Shown piece by piece: positions 1-11,718 of a DNA stretch of 64,000 bases. Numbering within the stretch: the stretch's first letter is position 1; each line of letters starts with the position of its first letter. The stretch spans positions 1,736,001 through 1,800,000 of the forward strand of contig JBANDB010000002.1 in assembly GCA_037576215.1 (NCBI GenBank), written 5' to 3'. The position numbers were made by a program, and so were the translations under genes. The stretch is from Armillaria gallica (taxonomy: Eukaryota; Basidiomycota; Agaricomycetes; Agaricales; Physalacriaceae). The notes beneath the pieces were generated by a model. That model was not told the origin of the DNA, searched no databases, and saw only the letters and a list, made by a program, of their open reading frames with translations.

Positions 1-805
1 TGGCCAGACTGAGGGAGAGGCTCGTGAACCATAGCCCATTCACCCAGACGTCTGTGGTCACAGGAGTGAACTTGGTGTTAGGATTCAGTGAGGATGCTGG
101 GACATTGTCAAGAGAGGAACCGTTCGCGATGGCACGCTGAATGAGGACCATTTCAAAGAGCAGGGATGCCGATACCTGAGTATAGTCTGCCTGCAAGCTC
201 TGGTATGTTTGCGATACGAAGGCTGACACCACCGCTGAGAAAAGACCGGCCTGAAATGTCGTCAGCGATAAAAATGGTGATAAGAGTTCGACGCTCACAA
301 AAACAAGGAGTACGTCAACACTATCCCTCGATTCCCCGACCATCCTGACATCGTGGTTCGTACTCTCGTCCAAGTAGGTCCTCCAAACTCTCGCATTCGG
401 GGCTGTTTCTTCGTAGATCTTATCTTCGGGGTACTTGTCCTCATAGTTGAAAGGGTCATTGCCTATAGATAGCCTTCATTAGACACCATTATAATCGCAG
501 GGAACCTAAGCAAGAGCAGCGATACCTGTCTTTAAACCAGCATCTGGCCTGGACTTCTTCACACCTTTATCACCCTCGACGCCGGCTTCTTCCTGTATTC
601 CTGGGCTCAACAATGGTTCGACCCCAATACTATCCGAATTGACGTTTTCCTTGCCAGTCTCCATTTCCTTTGGCTTCTCTTCGCTGTTTTGACGCTTTTT
701 TGAGCCATTGTTCTGCGACGACCCTTCTGGGTGGTTCTGTACATCGGAGATGCCTTCAGAAGAGCGTCTGCCGGGTACTTTGTCGACTCGGTACTGGTCA
801 GACAT
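1..805 (-). CDS. DUF6535 membrane protein, copy A (5' part, cut by window edge)
   Basis: This is the N-terminal part of a second copy of the gene at 6852-9887. Exon 1 is 526-805 (ATG at 805; an in-frame ATG at 832 is an alternative). A 63-nt intron (donor GTATC, acceptor CTATAG) occupies 463-525. Exon 2 runs open from 462 to base 1 and continues outside the window. The visible product has a polar, low-complexity N-terminus of about 93 residues, then the start of the hydrophobic DUF6535 region, and ends in a transmembrane segment. It is nearly identical to copy B, so the two are a recent tandem duplication. DUF6535 proteins are predicted multi-pass membrane proteins, expanded in Agaricomycetes, with no established function. 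Intactness beyond the edge cannot be judged. Confidence 0.85.
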
Positions 806-1124
806 GACTGGTCCACAGCTGCCTGCTGACAAGACGTTACAGATGGAGATGAAACAACCCTGGTGGGCGACCCTGATCCGAGCACCTCTTTCTGTTTAGC
901 GCCGTGGCTGAGACTGAATATGAATGTAAGCGCTGGGTGCTGTGATTCTCCATTTTGCAGTGTTTAGTGGATGGAGAGAAAGGATAATGCCTGCCGGTTG
1001 GGAAGGCTGTGTTTCTTGCAACGCGGTCACGTTCATCCTTGGGTTAAGATGTCCTTCCTCCAATATATACTACCGAGACAACACGGAGCACCTCTTTCCA
1101 TCGAGTGTCTCCCCTGCAGCATAC

Positions 1125-1530
1125 AAAAATTGGCATACACATGCACTATACACGTCTCCACCATCGCCAAAATATTCGATCCTGTGTATCTGAGCGATGA
1201 ATACAGCTCATTTACCGACCCTTTCTCTGTCCTCGTGCACATCTACCTACAAGGCACCGACGTACCACACCCCCATGGCCATTTATCGCACACAAAGAAA
1301 CAGACCTGCAGCAAGTATATCCTGAATGTTGTTTTGGTGGAAGCTCGATGCTGCGAGGTGTTTTTCGAGAAACAGGACTGTCCGGTATGGTCGGAGGTGG
1401 ACCTGGACGATGTTTGTGCTTGAAGTAGTAGAAGAAGTCGGACTAGCGGATCCTCAGAAAAGTCGGGCGTACCGAGCGATAAGCAGCGGCGGAGGTACCC
1501 CAAATGCTGATTGGATAACGAGCAGATATT
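1125..1530 (+). pseudogene. Kinase-like repeat copy K1 (decayed)
   Basis: Frame-shifting reading frames match the other copies of this family: a KIFDPVYLSD block near 1168-1200, then a stretch ending in DLDDV near 1400 and the C-terminal block near 1440-1520. Frameshifts and stops prevent a continuous protein. Family identity rests on the better copies at 3975-4700 and 27060-27900, which show kinase-like hinge and catalytic-loop motifs. Confidence 0.55.
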
Positions 1531-1714
1531 GCAACAAAGTCCACCTAGCAGATAACAGAGAGTGCCGGTGTAGGTGAAGCCCGAGCAAAGACACTGATAG
1601 TCGCTCGCATTCCGAAATTGCATATCGACTCGCAAAGGCATAAACTTGAGAAGATACGACTTCAAATTTATTATAATACCGAGAAAAATCTTCTTCATTC
1701 TACCATTAAATGAA

Positions 1715-1773
1715 TCGGATAAGTACGAGGAGTCGAACCTCGGGCTGTGATGTTAGCCATTACACCTATCCGA
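1715..1773 (-). repeat. tRNA-like element (59 nt)
   Basis: The ends form a perfect 7-bp stem (TCGGATA with TATCCGA). A perfect 5-bp T-stem (CGAGG/CCTCG) with a 7-nt loop contains the B box. The A-box-like GTGTAATGG is present. The space left for an anticodon arm is too short, so this is not a normal tRNA gene. Confidence 0.7.
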
Positions 1774-1779
1774 GCCATA

Positions 1780-3005
1780 GTGGGTCTCAATCTTTGATGC
1801 GTTACCACCACGACCTACTAGCTTGCAACCTCTCTGCTCTCAAACCTCAACCCACTCGGACAGAGACGCTGGCCTTACCGTCATGTCGTATGATAATGGT
1901 GGGCACAAGACTCTAAACATTCAAATCCTATCTGGTAGATTCACGTCACGGCCTGTAATCGGGGAATTGGGCGTCTTCACGAGGTAAACGAGAAGCTTGT
2001 TTGTCGTTCTGAAGTACTCTCCACCATACCATGATCTAGAACGATATCCCTGGTAACGGCCACAGGGAACTACGAGAGATGCCGAGCACCGTGCCTAGCG
2101 AGGTGAAAGAGTTGAAGACTGGTAGCGTTCTTCATAGTGAAGAGGTGGTTTCTCTTTCGTTTCAGCCAAGAGTGTCCATGACGTTCATAAGATGGGCGTC
2201 CTACAATACTGTCCCCCTCAGCATATTGCATGCAACTTCACCCATCCGCAGCCGCCGGCATTTGCAATAGCTTCTTCCTTCAAGCGAGTGCAGCAAACAA
2301 CTCCCCAAAGCACTGTAGGCATATGTGGATTGACGAAGAAAAGCCCAGATTGTGCGTGGCGTGTCACTTGTGCTTGTCGCAGTTGATGACATGAGTGGAA
2401 GCCCAGCCATGGACGGGAATCAATGGGGTATCGAAGGCCATGACCAAGGAGGAGAAACGCGCACTCGATTTCGCATGAAGTAGTGTAGAATCAGCTCGTC
2501 GTAAAAGTCGAAGTCGGAAGGAGGCCATGGTGTCTAGGAGAGATGGCACTGCAAGCAGAGAATTGTGACGGAAGGCGCGAGCTTGGATGGTAGGATGGTG
2601 GAGAAAGGAGTTGGCGTTGCCTTGAGAGAAAGTCAATGCAAAGCAGAGAAATGAAGGAAAAGACGGCTCACAAAGGAGAAACTAGACGTCTAGATTATCC
2701 CAGAATTTCTTCATCCTGTGCCTGTGTATAGGCCCTAGGCAACGATTTTTCTTCCTTCCTTGTCGTCTACAACTACAGTCACTGGATAGCGCAAAATAAC
2801 CAACAACGCGACACACTCACCGAGGGTACGCGTTTGGTTGCCAAAATCAAGAGTTTACTGAAAACGTGACGTGTGTCATTCGCAGTGTTCCCAACGTGGT
2901 ACATTGGAAAGTCGAGCGAAACGAGAGACCATTGAACAAGTGATACGAATCCTTCCTACGTGCTCGGTGGATCCAGCATTGTTTCGATGTGATGCTGGGG
3001 AGAGT
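1780..3005. other. Gene-poor stretch
   Basis: No convincing gene was found. Short open frames exist (for example minus-strand 2364-2636) but have no recognisable domain, splice pattern or paralogue. Around 2640-2760 the sequence resembles, in opposite orientation, the blocks near 18850-18990 and 60840-60990, so it appears to be an outer part of the composite repeat unit. Confidence 0.4.
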
Positions 3006-3009
3006 GACG

Positions 3010-3430
3010 GCCGGGATTATTCCCACGATATCGGCTCTTCATCCGATAGGTACCGAGACACGTGCTTGAAGCGCCCTCAGCTCCAACATCCATAACCGCT
3101 GCCTGCCCGCCCTCGTCACAAGTCTTCGATCCCGTCTACCTGACTGACGTTCACCGACCCTTTCGCTCTCAACATAACCGTGTCCCTCGCCTGCAAGACA
3201 CCAACGTACCACATTTCCACTTGTACATAGGAAACAATACCACTTGCACAAATGATGGATCACGGTAATGGCAAGGATTTTTGTATCCTCAAACCCGTGA
3301 ACAAGGCCAAGGACGTATGCGATGCACACAAGCTAGCCATCATCAACATGTCCGCTTGACTTTGGGCACTCTCGTACGCGAGGTTTATTCCATGAACTTT
3401 TGACCGAACGTCATTTTGCGGAGGATTTGA
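3010..3430 (+). pseudogene. Kinase-like repeat copy K2 with upstream hairpin block
   Basis: A block at about 3010-3060 matches the upstream hairpin block seen before other copies (see 60624-60643). It is followed by the FDPVYLTD block near 3128 and a degraded hinge and post-hinge region to about 3430. Several frameshifts are needed to follow the family reading frame. Confidence 0.5.
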
Positions 3431-3629
3431 TGTGGAGGCACTGGTTGGATATCCTAGGCGACTGCGAGTATGTCGTCGTCCACCTTCACGCCGTACTGAC
3501 TCTACAACGAACCAGTATACATCCATACCGATGCAACTTTATCCATCCGGATTTAAGGACCACGGGATGGGCTGTGATTAGGTTGAACGGTATAGGGAAG
3601 CTAGGTACGTCTATTGTACGATTTGTCTT

Positions 3630-3944
3630 CTAACATTGCGATCTAACATATAGCATAGTGTACTCGTGTGCGAAAGTCACCAGCCTCGAGGCACTCCATC
3701 CATGCAGCCATGCAGACCCTCCCCTCCCCTGCCCACAGCCACATCCGTGGACCAATTGACCAATGCGCGAGACCAACCAGACGGTCCTCCCCTCCTGTTC
3801 CGTGCCTACCCCACGCACGTTGCCATAGCCATCATCTCTGTCGCCTGACATTAACGCAATATACGGTTGTCCGATGAGGGACGTCGTGTTCGAGTTGGTG
3901 GCGTTGAAGATGGGGAAAGACGGCGGACGGCGGAGAGCATCCAT
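3630..3944 (-). CDS. Unrecognised small ORF (104 codons)
   Basis: A minus-strand frame open over 104 codons, with the first ATG at 3944. It has no recognisable domain and no second copy in the window. It lies between two kinase-like repeats and could be chance or an exon of an unrecognised gene. No splice partner was identified. Confidence 0.2.
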   Translation of the reverse strand: MDALRRPPSFPIFNATNSNTTSLIGQPYIALMSGDRDDGYGNVRGVGTEQEGRTVWLVSRIGQLVHGCGCGQGRGGSAWLHGWSASRLVTFAHEYTMLYVRSQC

Positions 3945-3974
3945 TTTACAGGCACAGCTTCCTCAGGAATCACC

Positions 3975-4700
3975 CCCACTCACCAAAAACAAGAATTCTC
4001 GATACCAGAATGGCGTACCACGTCTCCTCAAATTCCCGAATCGCCTCCAGAAAGCCATCGACTGCTGTCTGCCCCTCTCATCAACGCCGTTCTCCATATC
4101 TCTTGATTCGCGTCTCCCCTGTATCATGCGGAAGCTCACACACACGTATGGACCGTGCACGTCTCCACCATCTTTAAGCAACCAATCCAGCGCATTCACC
4201 AACTTTTCTCGACATATCCATGTTGCACGAAGTTGCAGCCTTCAAGACACCAACGCGCCTCGCTTCCACTGATGACTATGCCTTCGCAAGGAAACAGGAC
4301 CGTGCACGTCCTCTTGATGGAGCACATCGACGGCAAGGTTTTCCGCATCCTTGTCCCTATACAAAAGGCCAAGGACGTCTGCTCTGCACACAAACTCGCC
4401 ATGGCCCTGAACTTGAATCTAGGCACCATCGTACACGTTGAACTTTCAGCCGAGGACCGTCATCGTCAGGAAAACTAGACGCCGCTTGCGAGGAGGAGGA
4501 CTGGCCGGCCCTGCGTTCGGGGGTTGAACGTTAACTTGGATGATGTTCGTGGAGTGCTGGTTGATCTGGAAAGCGTCAGACTAGCCGATTCGATGAAGGA
4601 ACTCAATCCAAGGAAGTACCGAGCAAAGGTTGCCAATAAGCAGTGGCGGAGGTACCTCAAACGCTGGCTGGAGAATGAGGGTCAACAATGGGGGCAATAA
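3975..4700 (+). pseudogene. Kinase-like repeat copy K3 (best plus-strand copy)
   Basis: This is one of the two clearest copies of a dispersed gene family. In order it shows an N-terminal block (3985-4110), the motif HVLLMEHIDGK (about 4305-4340), the block QKAKDVCSAHKLA (about 4361-4402), and a C-terminal block with VLVDLESVRLAD (about 4554-4590) ending in RYLKRWLEN. The sister copy at 27060-27900 adds YPLDFQPRNVIL. By analogy with kinase and aminoglycoside-phosphotransferase folds, I read these as hinge, catalytic loop (D-x4-N) and metal-binding acidic residue. Frameshifts and stops break this copy. A GTAAGT donor follows the C-terminal block, then about 220 bp later a tRNA-like element. The kinase assignment is inference from motifs only. 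Confidence 0.55.
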
Positions 4701-4919
4701 ACCTGGCTGTAAGTACCTCGTCGTCTACCTCCGTGCTATGCTGACGATCTACCAGGGCCTACATCGTATTCCGCAAAGATACCGGTGTCCTCGAAGCTAA
4801 TCCACCGCGGCCAACATCAGTCAGCAATATCTTCAGTTCTATGTATCGGGTGGCTCCATCGTGTTCGGCTGTTGCAGCTGAGAACTGGCAACATATCCCT
4901 TAGAAGGAGGGCTAAAGTT

Positions 4920-4980
4920 ATCTGGATATGGCCTAACGGACAGAGTTACTTCTTCTCGGTGGGGTTCGATTCCCCAGATC
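4920..4980 (+). repeat. tRNA-like element, class II (34-nt box spacing)
   Basis: A box TGGCCTAACGG is followed 34 nt later by B box GGTTCGATTCC in a T-arm with GGGG/CCCC stem. ATCTGG at the 5' end can pair with CCAGAT at the 3' end. It lies downstream of kinase-like copy K3, as in the other composite units. Confidence 0.65.
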
Positions 4981-4999
4981 TGGCTGATGAACTGTCACA

Positions 5000-5600
5000 T
5001 CGTGTGATTCATTTTCTTGCCGTCGGTTTGCCGCCTCATGCGATTAAAGCATCTTTCTATACCAAAGTTTTCCTCTATACCCATCTGAGAATAGTATTCT
5101 TCCTCGTTGATGCTACCTCCAATCTCCACGATTTTCGAACTCTGAAAGTAACGTTCATCGAGGGAGGAAGCGGGATGAGTGGGTAGAGAAATGACCTCTC
5201 GCACAGAAACCAATGTATCCTTTGATGGCATAGCAGATAAAGTTACTTCCATCATCGCGCAGGGGATCGCCTCTCTTCTGGATCATAAGCATTGAGCAGG
5301 ATCGTTTTCCACTACAGGAGGGCTAGCCAAATTTCAGTTTGCTGTCTGAGTCGCCGCCACACGGAGAAAGACTGGACTCTCGACGGTACTTTTGATGCGT
5401 GGATGACATTATGCCTTCGAATGCCGGCCAACTCGTAGGAGACGAAGACTCGACGTTCTGATCACTAGTTAAAAGGGAGACGCGAGTGGCGGCCTTGGGA
5501 TCGACTATCCAACTACCATCCATTCTTATGGGCGAGGTAGGAAGTAGGAAGCTCTTCTCTTCAGTACTAGTGGCAAAATGCAGGAGCAGTAGCTATCAGA
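5000..5600. other. Gene-poor stretch
   Basis: Repeat-derived sequence without a supported gene. Short overlapping frames on both strands show no domain or splice structure. Confidence 0.4.
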
Positions 5601-5935
5601 GTTTAGAACCGGGACCGGGGAATCGAACCCTAGCGCTAGTAAATCCATAGTCGTTACTCCAAACCAGCATTACGATGATGACTGTAGAAGCTTTCAACTC
5701 TCCAGTTGTAAGTTACTGGGAGTTCATTGACGTGCCGTTCGTCCCTTTACATGAGTCTTGTACGGTTTCACTAATAGTACATCGTGCTTGAACACAGTAA
5801 CTAGTACACACGCTTGAGCTCGAGGATTACGATACTCGTGTTCGCGATATATTGATCAGCACGTCTTCGTTTGGTGAAAGAGAAAACACAAGTCCAGCCC
5901 GGGGTTCAAATCCCTGTAGCCAAATGAGTGATATG
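5590..5935. repeat. Inverted copy of 21340-21750 (pair of tRNA-like elements)
   Basis: It contains a class III tRNA-like element at 5607-5671 (minus) and, at about 5895-5933 (plus), a T-arm and tail with B box GGTTCAAATCC. The 3' tail resembles the element at 21344-21433. The intervening sequence also matches the 21.5-kb copy, with moderate divergence. Confidence 0.6.
5607..5671 (-). repeat. tRNA-like element, class III
   Basis: On the minus strand, A box TGGAGTAACGA is followed 32 nt later by B box GGTTCGATTCC. The block 5590-5935 is an inverted copy of 21340-21750, which carries the same element. Confidence 0.6.
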
Positions 5936-5939
5936 AAAG

Positions 5940-6850
5940 AAAGGTATTTTGCTTGAAATTCTTATACTCCATTGAAATACTACGCTGGGTTACGAATTGT
6001 GCTGTCCTCCATACGGTTCCTCTGTAATTACTAATTAGCATCTAGTTGGACTCTTTCTCCATAACCGGTGTCAGGAAACGTGATATATGGTGGAGGAAGT
6101 ACGTCTTCTCCGCCCTTTCATCGCGCACATCCTATGAAATATTAGTTCATGCACTCGCCGTCCTCCCGTATAGCATATAGGCTGCTGCGTCCCGCTCCGA
6201 AAGGACTTCATCGGCACCGAGTTTGGCGCATCGACAGAAGGCCTTTCGGGGGGAGATACACGAGGCTGTGGCAGCTAAAAGATGTATGGTAGCGCAAGCC
6301 TGATAACTTAGGAAGCTCTGCACGCAATGAATGCTCGCACCTGCCTGTCAGCGTCGAGCGCCGACGGCATTCCTCAGTGACGCAAATCCTGTCTGTCTCA
6401 TACTACCAGCAGCGAATAGCCCCGCATAACAGCGATGTCTTGACGAGGTTTTGTGGTAAGATGGGTATAACGTCGTGGTCAGAGAAGACCAGAATTGTTC
6501 CCATGGTAACAGTCCATCTGTTACAGTGATTGAGCAACGAAGAACTATTGTGTGTGGTATATTTCATCTCAACCTAAACCAATAAACCGCAGCCCCAGTT
6601 GCCGACTCTCCTGGGACCTTGTTAACGCGTAAAAATATGGACGAGGTACACCTATGGTTTAAGGTCGACGAGGATAATGTGTTGTCTCGATTCGGCCCTT
6701 TAGCGCGGTGGCACAAACGAACTCCTGACAGATGAAAGGTTCATACTTGCACTTCATCCCTTTCTCGACGTTGAGGGTACCGAAGATAATGACATATACC
6801 ACCCAAGAAGCACCACACCATCGATTCGGGCGGGTGCATCTAGATCATCG
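5940..6850. other. Intergenic region 3' of the DUF6535 gene
   Basis: About 900 bases downstream of the minus-strand DUF6535 gene. No supported gene, tRNA-like element or terminal inverted repeat was recognised. A weak match to the hairpin block of the composite units lies near 6490-6540. Confidence 0.4.
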
Positions 6851-6851
6851 G

Positions 6852-9800
6852 TTATATTAATTTCTCGCTAGAAAGAATAGCAAGTCTGCTCACCGAGTAA
6901 CGATCGTTCGTATTCTTTAAATCAGAGAAGAACCCATCAAGCTCGTCCAGGGCCAAACGGATATTACTCTTCGCTTCGTCGATGGCCTCGGGCTTAAGGA
7001 CTTCGAACCCATGATTCGTCCATTTCTGCTGCTTGACGAAAAACTCGCCTCCATCATCTTGCAGTAGATCTCGCAATTTCCGACGGCATTGATCCCAAGA
7101 AGGATCTGATGGTCGAAGACTTGCCAGTGCTCGTATGTCTCTGCAGATCGCTCCCGATAGTCGAGCTGGTGTTATCTCTAACATACTGGGCGTTTTACCG
7201 AACGCGTTCCACCCGTTGGTGGTTAAAATGCAACACGCCAAAAAGAGATTCTCGGGCTCGTGAAGATAGTCCAAATGCCGCTGGATATCGATCGATGCGC
7301 GCAGTGCTGCAAGCCCAGCAACATATCCGTTAATAACACCAACTAGCGATGGACGGAGGGAGTGGTCTCCAAAAACATCCAGACATCGCGTCTCGAGGAA
7401 AACGTCATATACAGTTTCCACGCCGTGCCTGAGGCCAAGTCCTAAAATATTGCACATGGCGTCGAAGGGTGATTGGAAAAACCAACTACGATCGCACGGT
7501 GCGTCGTACTGATTGATCAGAAATTCAACCAGTGGTCGTAGAGCGGGCCAAAAGTTGTGCCTTGGGCAGTGTTCAGGTAGAAATAACGGCGGAATGCCGA
7601 CCATCGCCGAATACACATCCACCAAATACATTTGAGTATCCGTCCATTCAGGCCCAAGCTTAAAAACAGGGCTATGAATGACGATGTGTTCCACGAGATT
7701 GGAAAGGGCGGCGACCTGATCGTCAGGGAGATTTTTTGACATGACGTAGGAGTAGAGGTCATGCAGTGCTACTACTACGGTATTTTGAGTGTCGGTATCG
7801 AAAGAAGACAGGGAGAGCCGATGAAGTGAATATCGAACGAAAGCGAGCAGTAGCGTAAAGGTAGGCGGAAATGATGTTTTATCGGTCAGTTCATCAAACA
7901 CTGAAAACATGTTCAAAAGGTTGACTGTGAATTCTTCGCGGAAGTATTCTGAAGCTGCAGTTGCGAAGTAAACAAGCGGCGATGTGGCATTTAGCCTGTG
8001 TGTTTGCCAAGGAAGGAGGCTCTTGTACAGACGCATAGGAAAATCATCTAGTGAGTCGATGTCGATCGGGGAGAAAGCGCCGTCATCTCTAGCCATTTGC
8101 ATGAGCTCAAGCCAAATGACTGGAGGTAGCATCACTGGATGTAAGCATGTTACCTGCCGGAAAAATGCGGTGGAAGTCAGTGGATCGGGTGGTTTGTATT
8201 GACTCTTCTGAAGCGTAATGTTCGATTGGACAGCGACAGTGAGCCCCTGGTCATCGTCGGCAGCATCAACGTAAGATCGTATTTGAATTTTGTCATCCAT
8301 GTCGTAATACAGGTGTGGGATGAACAATTCGAAGCGAAGTAGACGTTCAAATTTGGATTCCATTCCCGGCCATGGCTTCGAGGCGTGCTGGCCTAGGTAC
8401 TGCGTGGAACTCTGAAGCAGAGTGTAGTGGGCTGCACGGATGTGTTTGGCTTCTCCAAAAACCTTCTTCACTGCAGCCCTTGCTGACAGCGGTAAGCCAC
8501 CGATGGACTGGATCACAATCCCATGTACTGTAGGATTGGACGACGACGAGAATAGCCAATGTAACGCTTCCACTGATAGAGTTTCTGACTCTTCTTGCAC
8601 CACTCCTCTTTCCAAATCATCCAATGACCTGATCTTCGCTCTGGGCTCGTCGAGAGTGAAGTCAGGCCGTTGTACTCCTTTCACGAAGAGTGGACGGACA
8701 TGTTTAGGGAATAAGTCCTGCGTAATATAGTGATAGGGAAAGTATACGAGATCCGACAGCGGCGTACGGTAGGGGCATTGCGGGTATAGAATAGGTAGGA
8801 AGATAGTTATCAGATACGTCGTGTATGCCGCCACAGTGCCTACACCGATAACCCACGAAAAGCCGGGTCGAAGCGGTACAAGGAATACGGTCAATCCGAC
8901 GAAGAAGATCCCAAGCGCGAGGTGCATGAGAACGGGGAGAAGTCCAACGATGACGAGGACGTGCCACTTCTGGAATCCCCCGTAACGATACTGTCGAACA
9001 TGGCTTCGCTCTTGAGGCGTTCCTGATGGGAGGGCGAGGTAATGGTGAAGCCACTGTTTCACGAGTACGGCGACCAGGGCAGTGGCCAGACTGAGGGAGA
9101 GGCTCGTGAACCATAGCCCATTCACCCAGACGTCTGTGGTCGCGGGAGTGAACTTGGTACTAGGATTCAGTGAGGACACTGGGACGTTGTCGATAGAGGA
9201 ACTGTTCGCGATGGCGCGCTGAATGAGGACCATTTCAAAGAGCAGGGATGCCGATACCTGAGCATAATCTGCCTGCAAGCTCTGGTATGTCTGCGATACG
9301 AAGGCTGACACCACCGCTGAGAAAAGACCAGCCTGAAATGTCGTCAGCAATAAAAATGGTGATAAGAGTTCGACGCTCACAAAAACAAGGAGCACGTCAA
9401 CACTATCCCTCGATTCCCCGACCATCCTGACATCGTGATTCGTACTCTCGTCCAAGTATGTCCTCCATACTCTCGCATTCGGGGCTGTTTCTTCGTAGAT
9501 ATTATCTTCGGGGTACTTGTCCTCGTAGTTGAACGGGTCATTGCCTATAGATAGCCTTCATTAGACACCATTATAATCGCAGGGAACCGAAGCAAGAGCA
9601 GTGATACCTGTCTTTAAACCAGCATTTGGCCTGGACTTCTTCACACCTCTATCACTCTCGACGCCAGCTTCTTCCTGTATTCCTGGGCTCAACAATGGTT
9701 CGACCCCAATGCCATCTGAATTGACATTTTCCTTGCCAGTCTCCATTTCCTTTGGCTTCTCTTCGCTGTTTTGATGCAATTTCGAGCCATTGTTCTGCGA

Positions 9801-9887
9801 CGACCCTTCTGGGTGGTTCTGTACATCGTAGGTGCCTTCAGAAGAGCGTCTGCTGGATCCTTCGTCGACTCGGTGCTGGTCAGACAT
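6852..9887 (-). CDS. DUF6535 domain membrane protein, copy B (complete)
   Basis: Complete two-exon gene. Exon 1 is 9608-9887 and exon 2 is 6852-9544, with one 63-nt intron (9545-9607; donor GTATCA, branch-like CTAATGA, acceptor TATAG). The spliced frame is exactly 991 codons including stop, giving 990 residues. The first 93 or so residues are hydrophilic and low-complexity. Next comes the motif ARVWRTYLDES, then a hydrophobic block with about four membrane segments (for example VDVLLVFVSVELLSPFLLL and ALVAVLVKQWLHHYL), and a long mainly soluble C-terminal region. This is the DUF6535 arrangement, a family of unknown function common in Agaricomycetes. The start was chosen as the first ATG conserved in copy A. 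The gene is intact. Confidence 0.9.
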
Positions 9888-10745
9888 GACCAGTCCACGG
9901 CTTGCTCGCTGACAGAGACGTTACAGATGGAGATGGAAAAACCCTGGTGGGCGACCCTGATCCGAGCACCTCTTTCCTGTTTAGCGCTGTGGCTGAGACT
10001 GAATATGAATGTAAGCGCCGGGCGCTGTGATTCTCTTTACAGGGAGCGGCCGGCTGAATAACATGGTGGATAGAGAGAAAGGACATTGCCTGCCGGTTGG
10101 GAAGGCTGTGTTTCTTGCAACGCGGTCACGTTCATCCTCTCAGGTTCTGGCAGTCAAGACATCGTGGTTGACTGGTAGGTAGGTAGGTAGGTAGTATTAC
10201 ACGGCAGTGTCCACACAGTGAACGCCGGTTCCAGGCATTACGTACACTGTGGTGGCGATCGGTACTACGAAATTGTTCCCACGGTAACGGTCCTTCGTCC
10301 GATACTACCGAGACAACACGGAGCACCTCTTTCTCTCCCCTGCAGCATGTGAAAATTGGCATACATATGTACTATACGCGTCTCCACCATCGCCAAAATA
10401 TTCGATCCTGTGTATCTGAGCGATGAATACAGCACATTTACCGACCCTTTCTCTGTCCTCGTGTACATCTACCTACAAGGCACCGACGTACCACACCCCC
10501 ATGGCCACTTATCGCACATGAAGAAACAGGCCTGCAGTGAGTATATCCCGAACATCATTTTGCGGAGGCTCGCCGTTGCGAGGTGTTTTTCGAGAAGCAG
10601 GACTGCCTGGTACGGTTGGAGGTAGACCTGGACGATGTTCGTGGTTGAAGTAGAAGAGGTCAGACTAGCGGATCCTCAGAAAATCAGGTGTACCGAGCAA
10701 TAAGCAGCAGCGGAGGTACCTCAAACGCTGATTGGATAACGAGAC
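9082..10745. repeat. Segmental duplication, arm B (matches 1-1530)
   Basis: Same-orientation partner of 1-1530, spanning the 5' part of the complete DUF6535 gene, its promoter region and kinase-like copy K4. It contains a (TAGG)n microsatellite near 10170-10192 that arm A lacks. Confidence 0.85.
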
Positions 10746-10750
10746 CCTAT
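10240..10750 (+). pseudogene. Kinase-like repeat copy K4 with upstream hairpin block
   Basis: The hairpin block at about 10255-10315 precedes a copy nearly identical to K1: KIFDPVYLSDEYS near 10397-10433, a DLDDV region near 10625 and the C-terminal block near 10660-10745. It is frameshifted. A class II tRNA-like element follows about 320 bp downstream. Confidence 0.55.
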
Positions 10751-11066
10751 GTTAGGGGCAATGGCTATGGCAAATTGGTCGTAAGGACCTCGTTGTCGTC
10801 CACCTCCGTGCTATACTAAGGATCTATCGCCAGTATACATCGATCTACAACCAACCCTGGCCTTGCATCGTGCACTATCATTCCACAGCGATCTCTGCAT
10901 CCTCGAACCTAATCTCCGCACTGTGAGGAGCGGTGCAGCAGCCCACCCTAAGGTTAATCAGCATGTATGCTGATGGTCCACATATCGGCGGGTCCACCGT
11001 GTTCGGCTGGTCGGAACCATGTAGTAAAGCGTGTTTCTTCTCTGGTGCAAAAGGAAGACCAAAATT

Positions 11067-11128
11067 ATTCGGATATGGCCTAACGGACGAAGTCATTACT
11101 TCGCGGTGGGGTTCGATTCCCTAGATCG
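11067..11128 (+). repeat. tRNA-like element, class II
   Basis: A box TGGCCTAACGG (11076-11086) and B box GGTTCGATTCC (11110-11120), 34 nt apart. It completes the composite unit that starts with K4. Confidence 0.65.
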
Positions 11129-11214
11129 GGACTTGTGGTAAATTCAGGGTGATTCTTTTCTTCGCCATCGGTTCTAATTTACTCATCCTTCTTGCAGGAG
11201 TCCGCACCGCTCTC

Positions 11215-11490
11215 CCACATAACCTTCAACCAGCGATTCCGTCAATCACTTCCAGCCGAGGAACATGAGACCTTACCACTGCAAAAGAAGCAACTTGCCC
11301 GATGCATTTGGAGGTTGAATTGGGCGAGTGTTCACTGTTGGTTGATTTGGAAGAGGCCGCGCCGCCGGATCCTCAGAACAAAACTAAAACGGGCGTATCT
11401 AGCGAGAGTTGTCATTTAACAAGCGCCGGCGGATGTACCCCAAACACTGGTTGGAGAACGAGGTTCTACGCTGGGGGAAGTAGTTATGGA
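11215..11490 (+). pseudogene. Kinase-like repeat copy K5 (C-terminal fragment)
   Basis: Only the last part of the family is recognisable: a DLEE-type acidic motif near 11340-11360, the DPQNK-like block, and the block ending in WLEN-type sequence with a GTAAGT donor near 11500. Frameshifted. Confidence 0.45.
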
Positions 11491-11718
11491 ACTGGACTGT
11501 AAGTATACTATTATCAATCTCGCTATGCACTAACGCAACATGCAGCTCTGTTAATCCTGTAGACCATCATCGTGCACTAGGCCATATTTCTTCGTATCCT
11601 CGAACCTAGTGGCACGGCAGTCTACCTTCCGTTGTATTCAGTGTATGGTCTACATTTTGAGTGGCTCGGATCGGAATCATGTAGCGAAGAATTGGTGCTG
11701 CGTTTCTTCGGTTGTGTC

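Larger units (their letters stand above)
1..1530. repeat. Segmental duplication, arm A (matches 9082-10745)
   Basis: Bases 1-1530 align with 9082-10745 in the same orientation. They cover the 5' part of the DUF6535 gene, its upstream region and a decayed kinase-like block. Arm B carries extra sequence around 10130-10310, including a short TAGG microsatellite. Similarity is lost after the kinase-like C-terminus, near 1530 and 10745. Confidence 0.85.

Noticed and set aside
10170..10192. Telomere-like repeat (TAGG)n
   Set aside because: Only about five TAGG units in a unique context; it is not the fungal telomere repeat TTAGGG, so a plain microsatellite.
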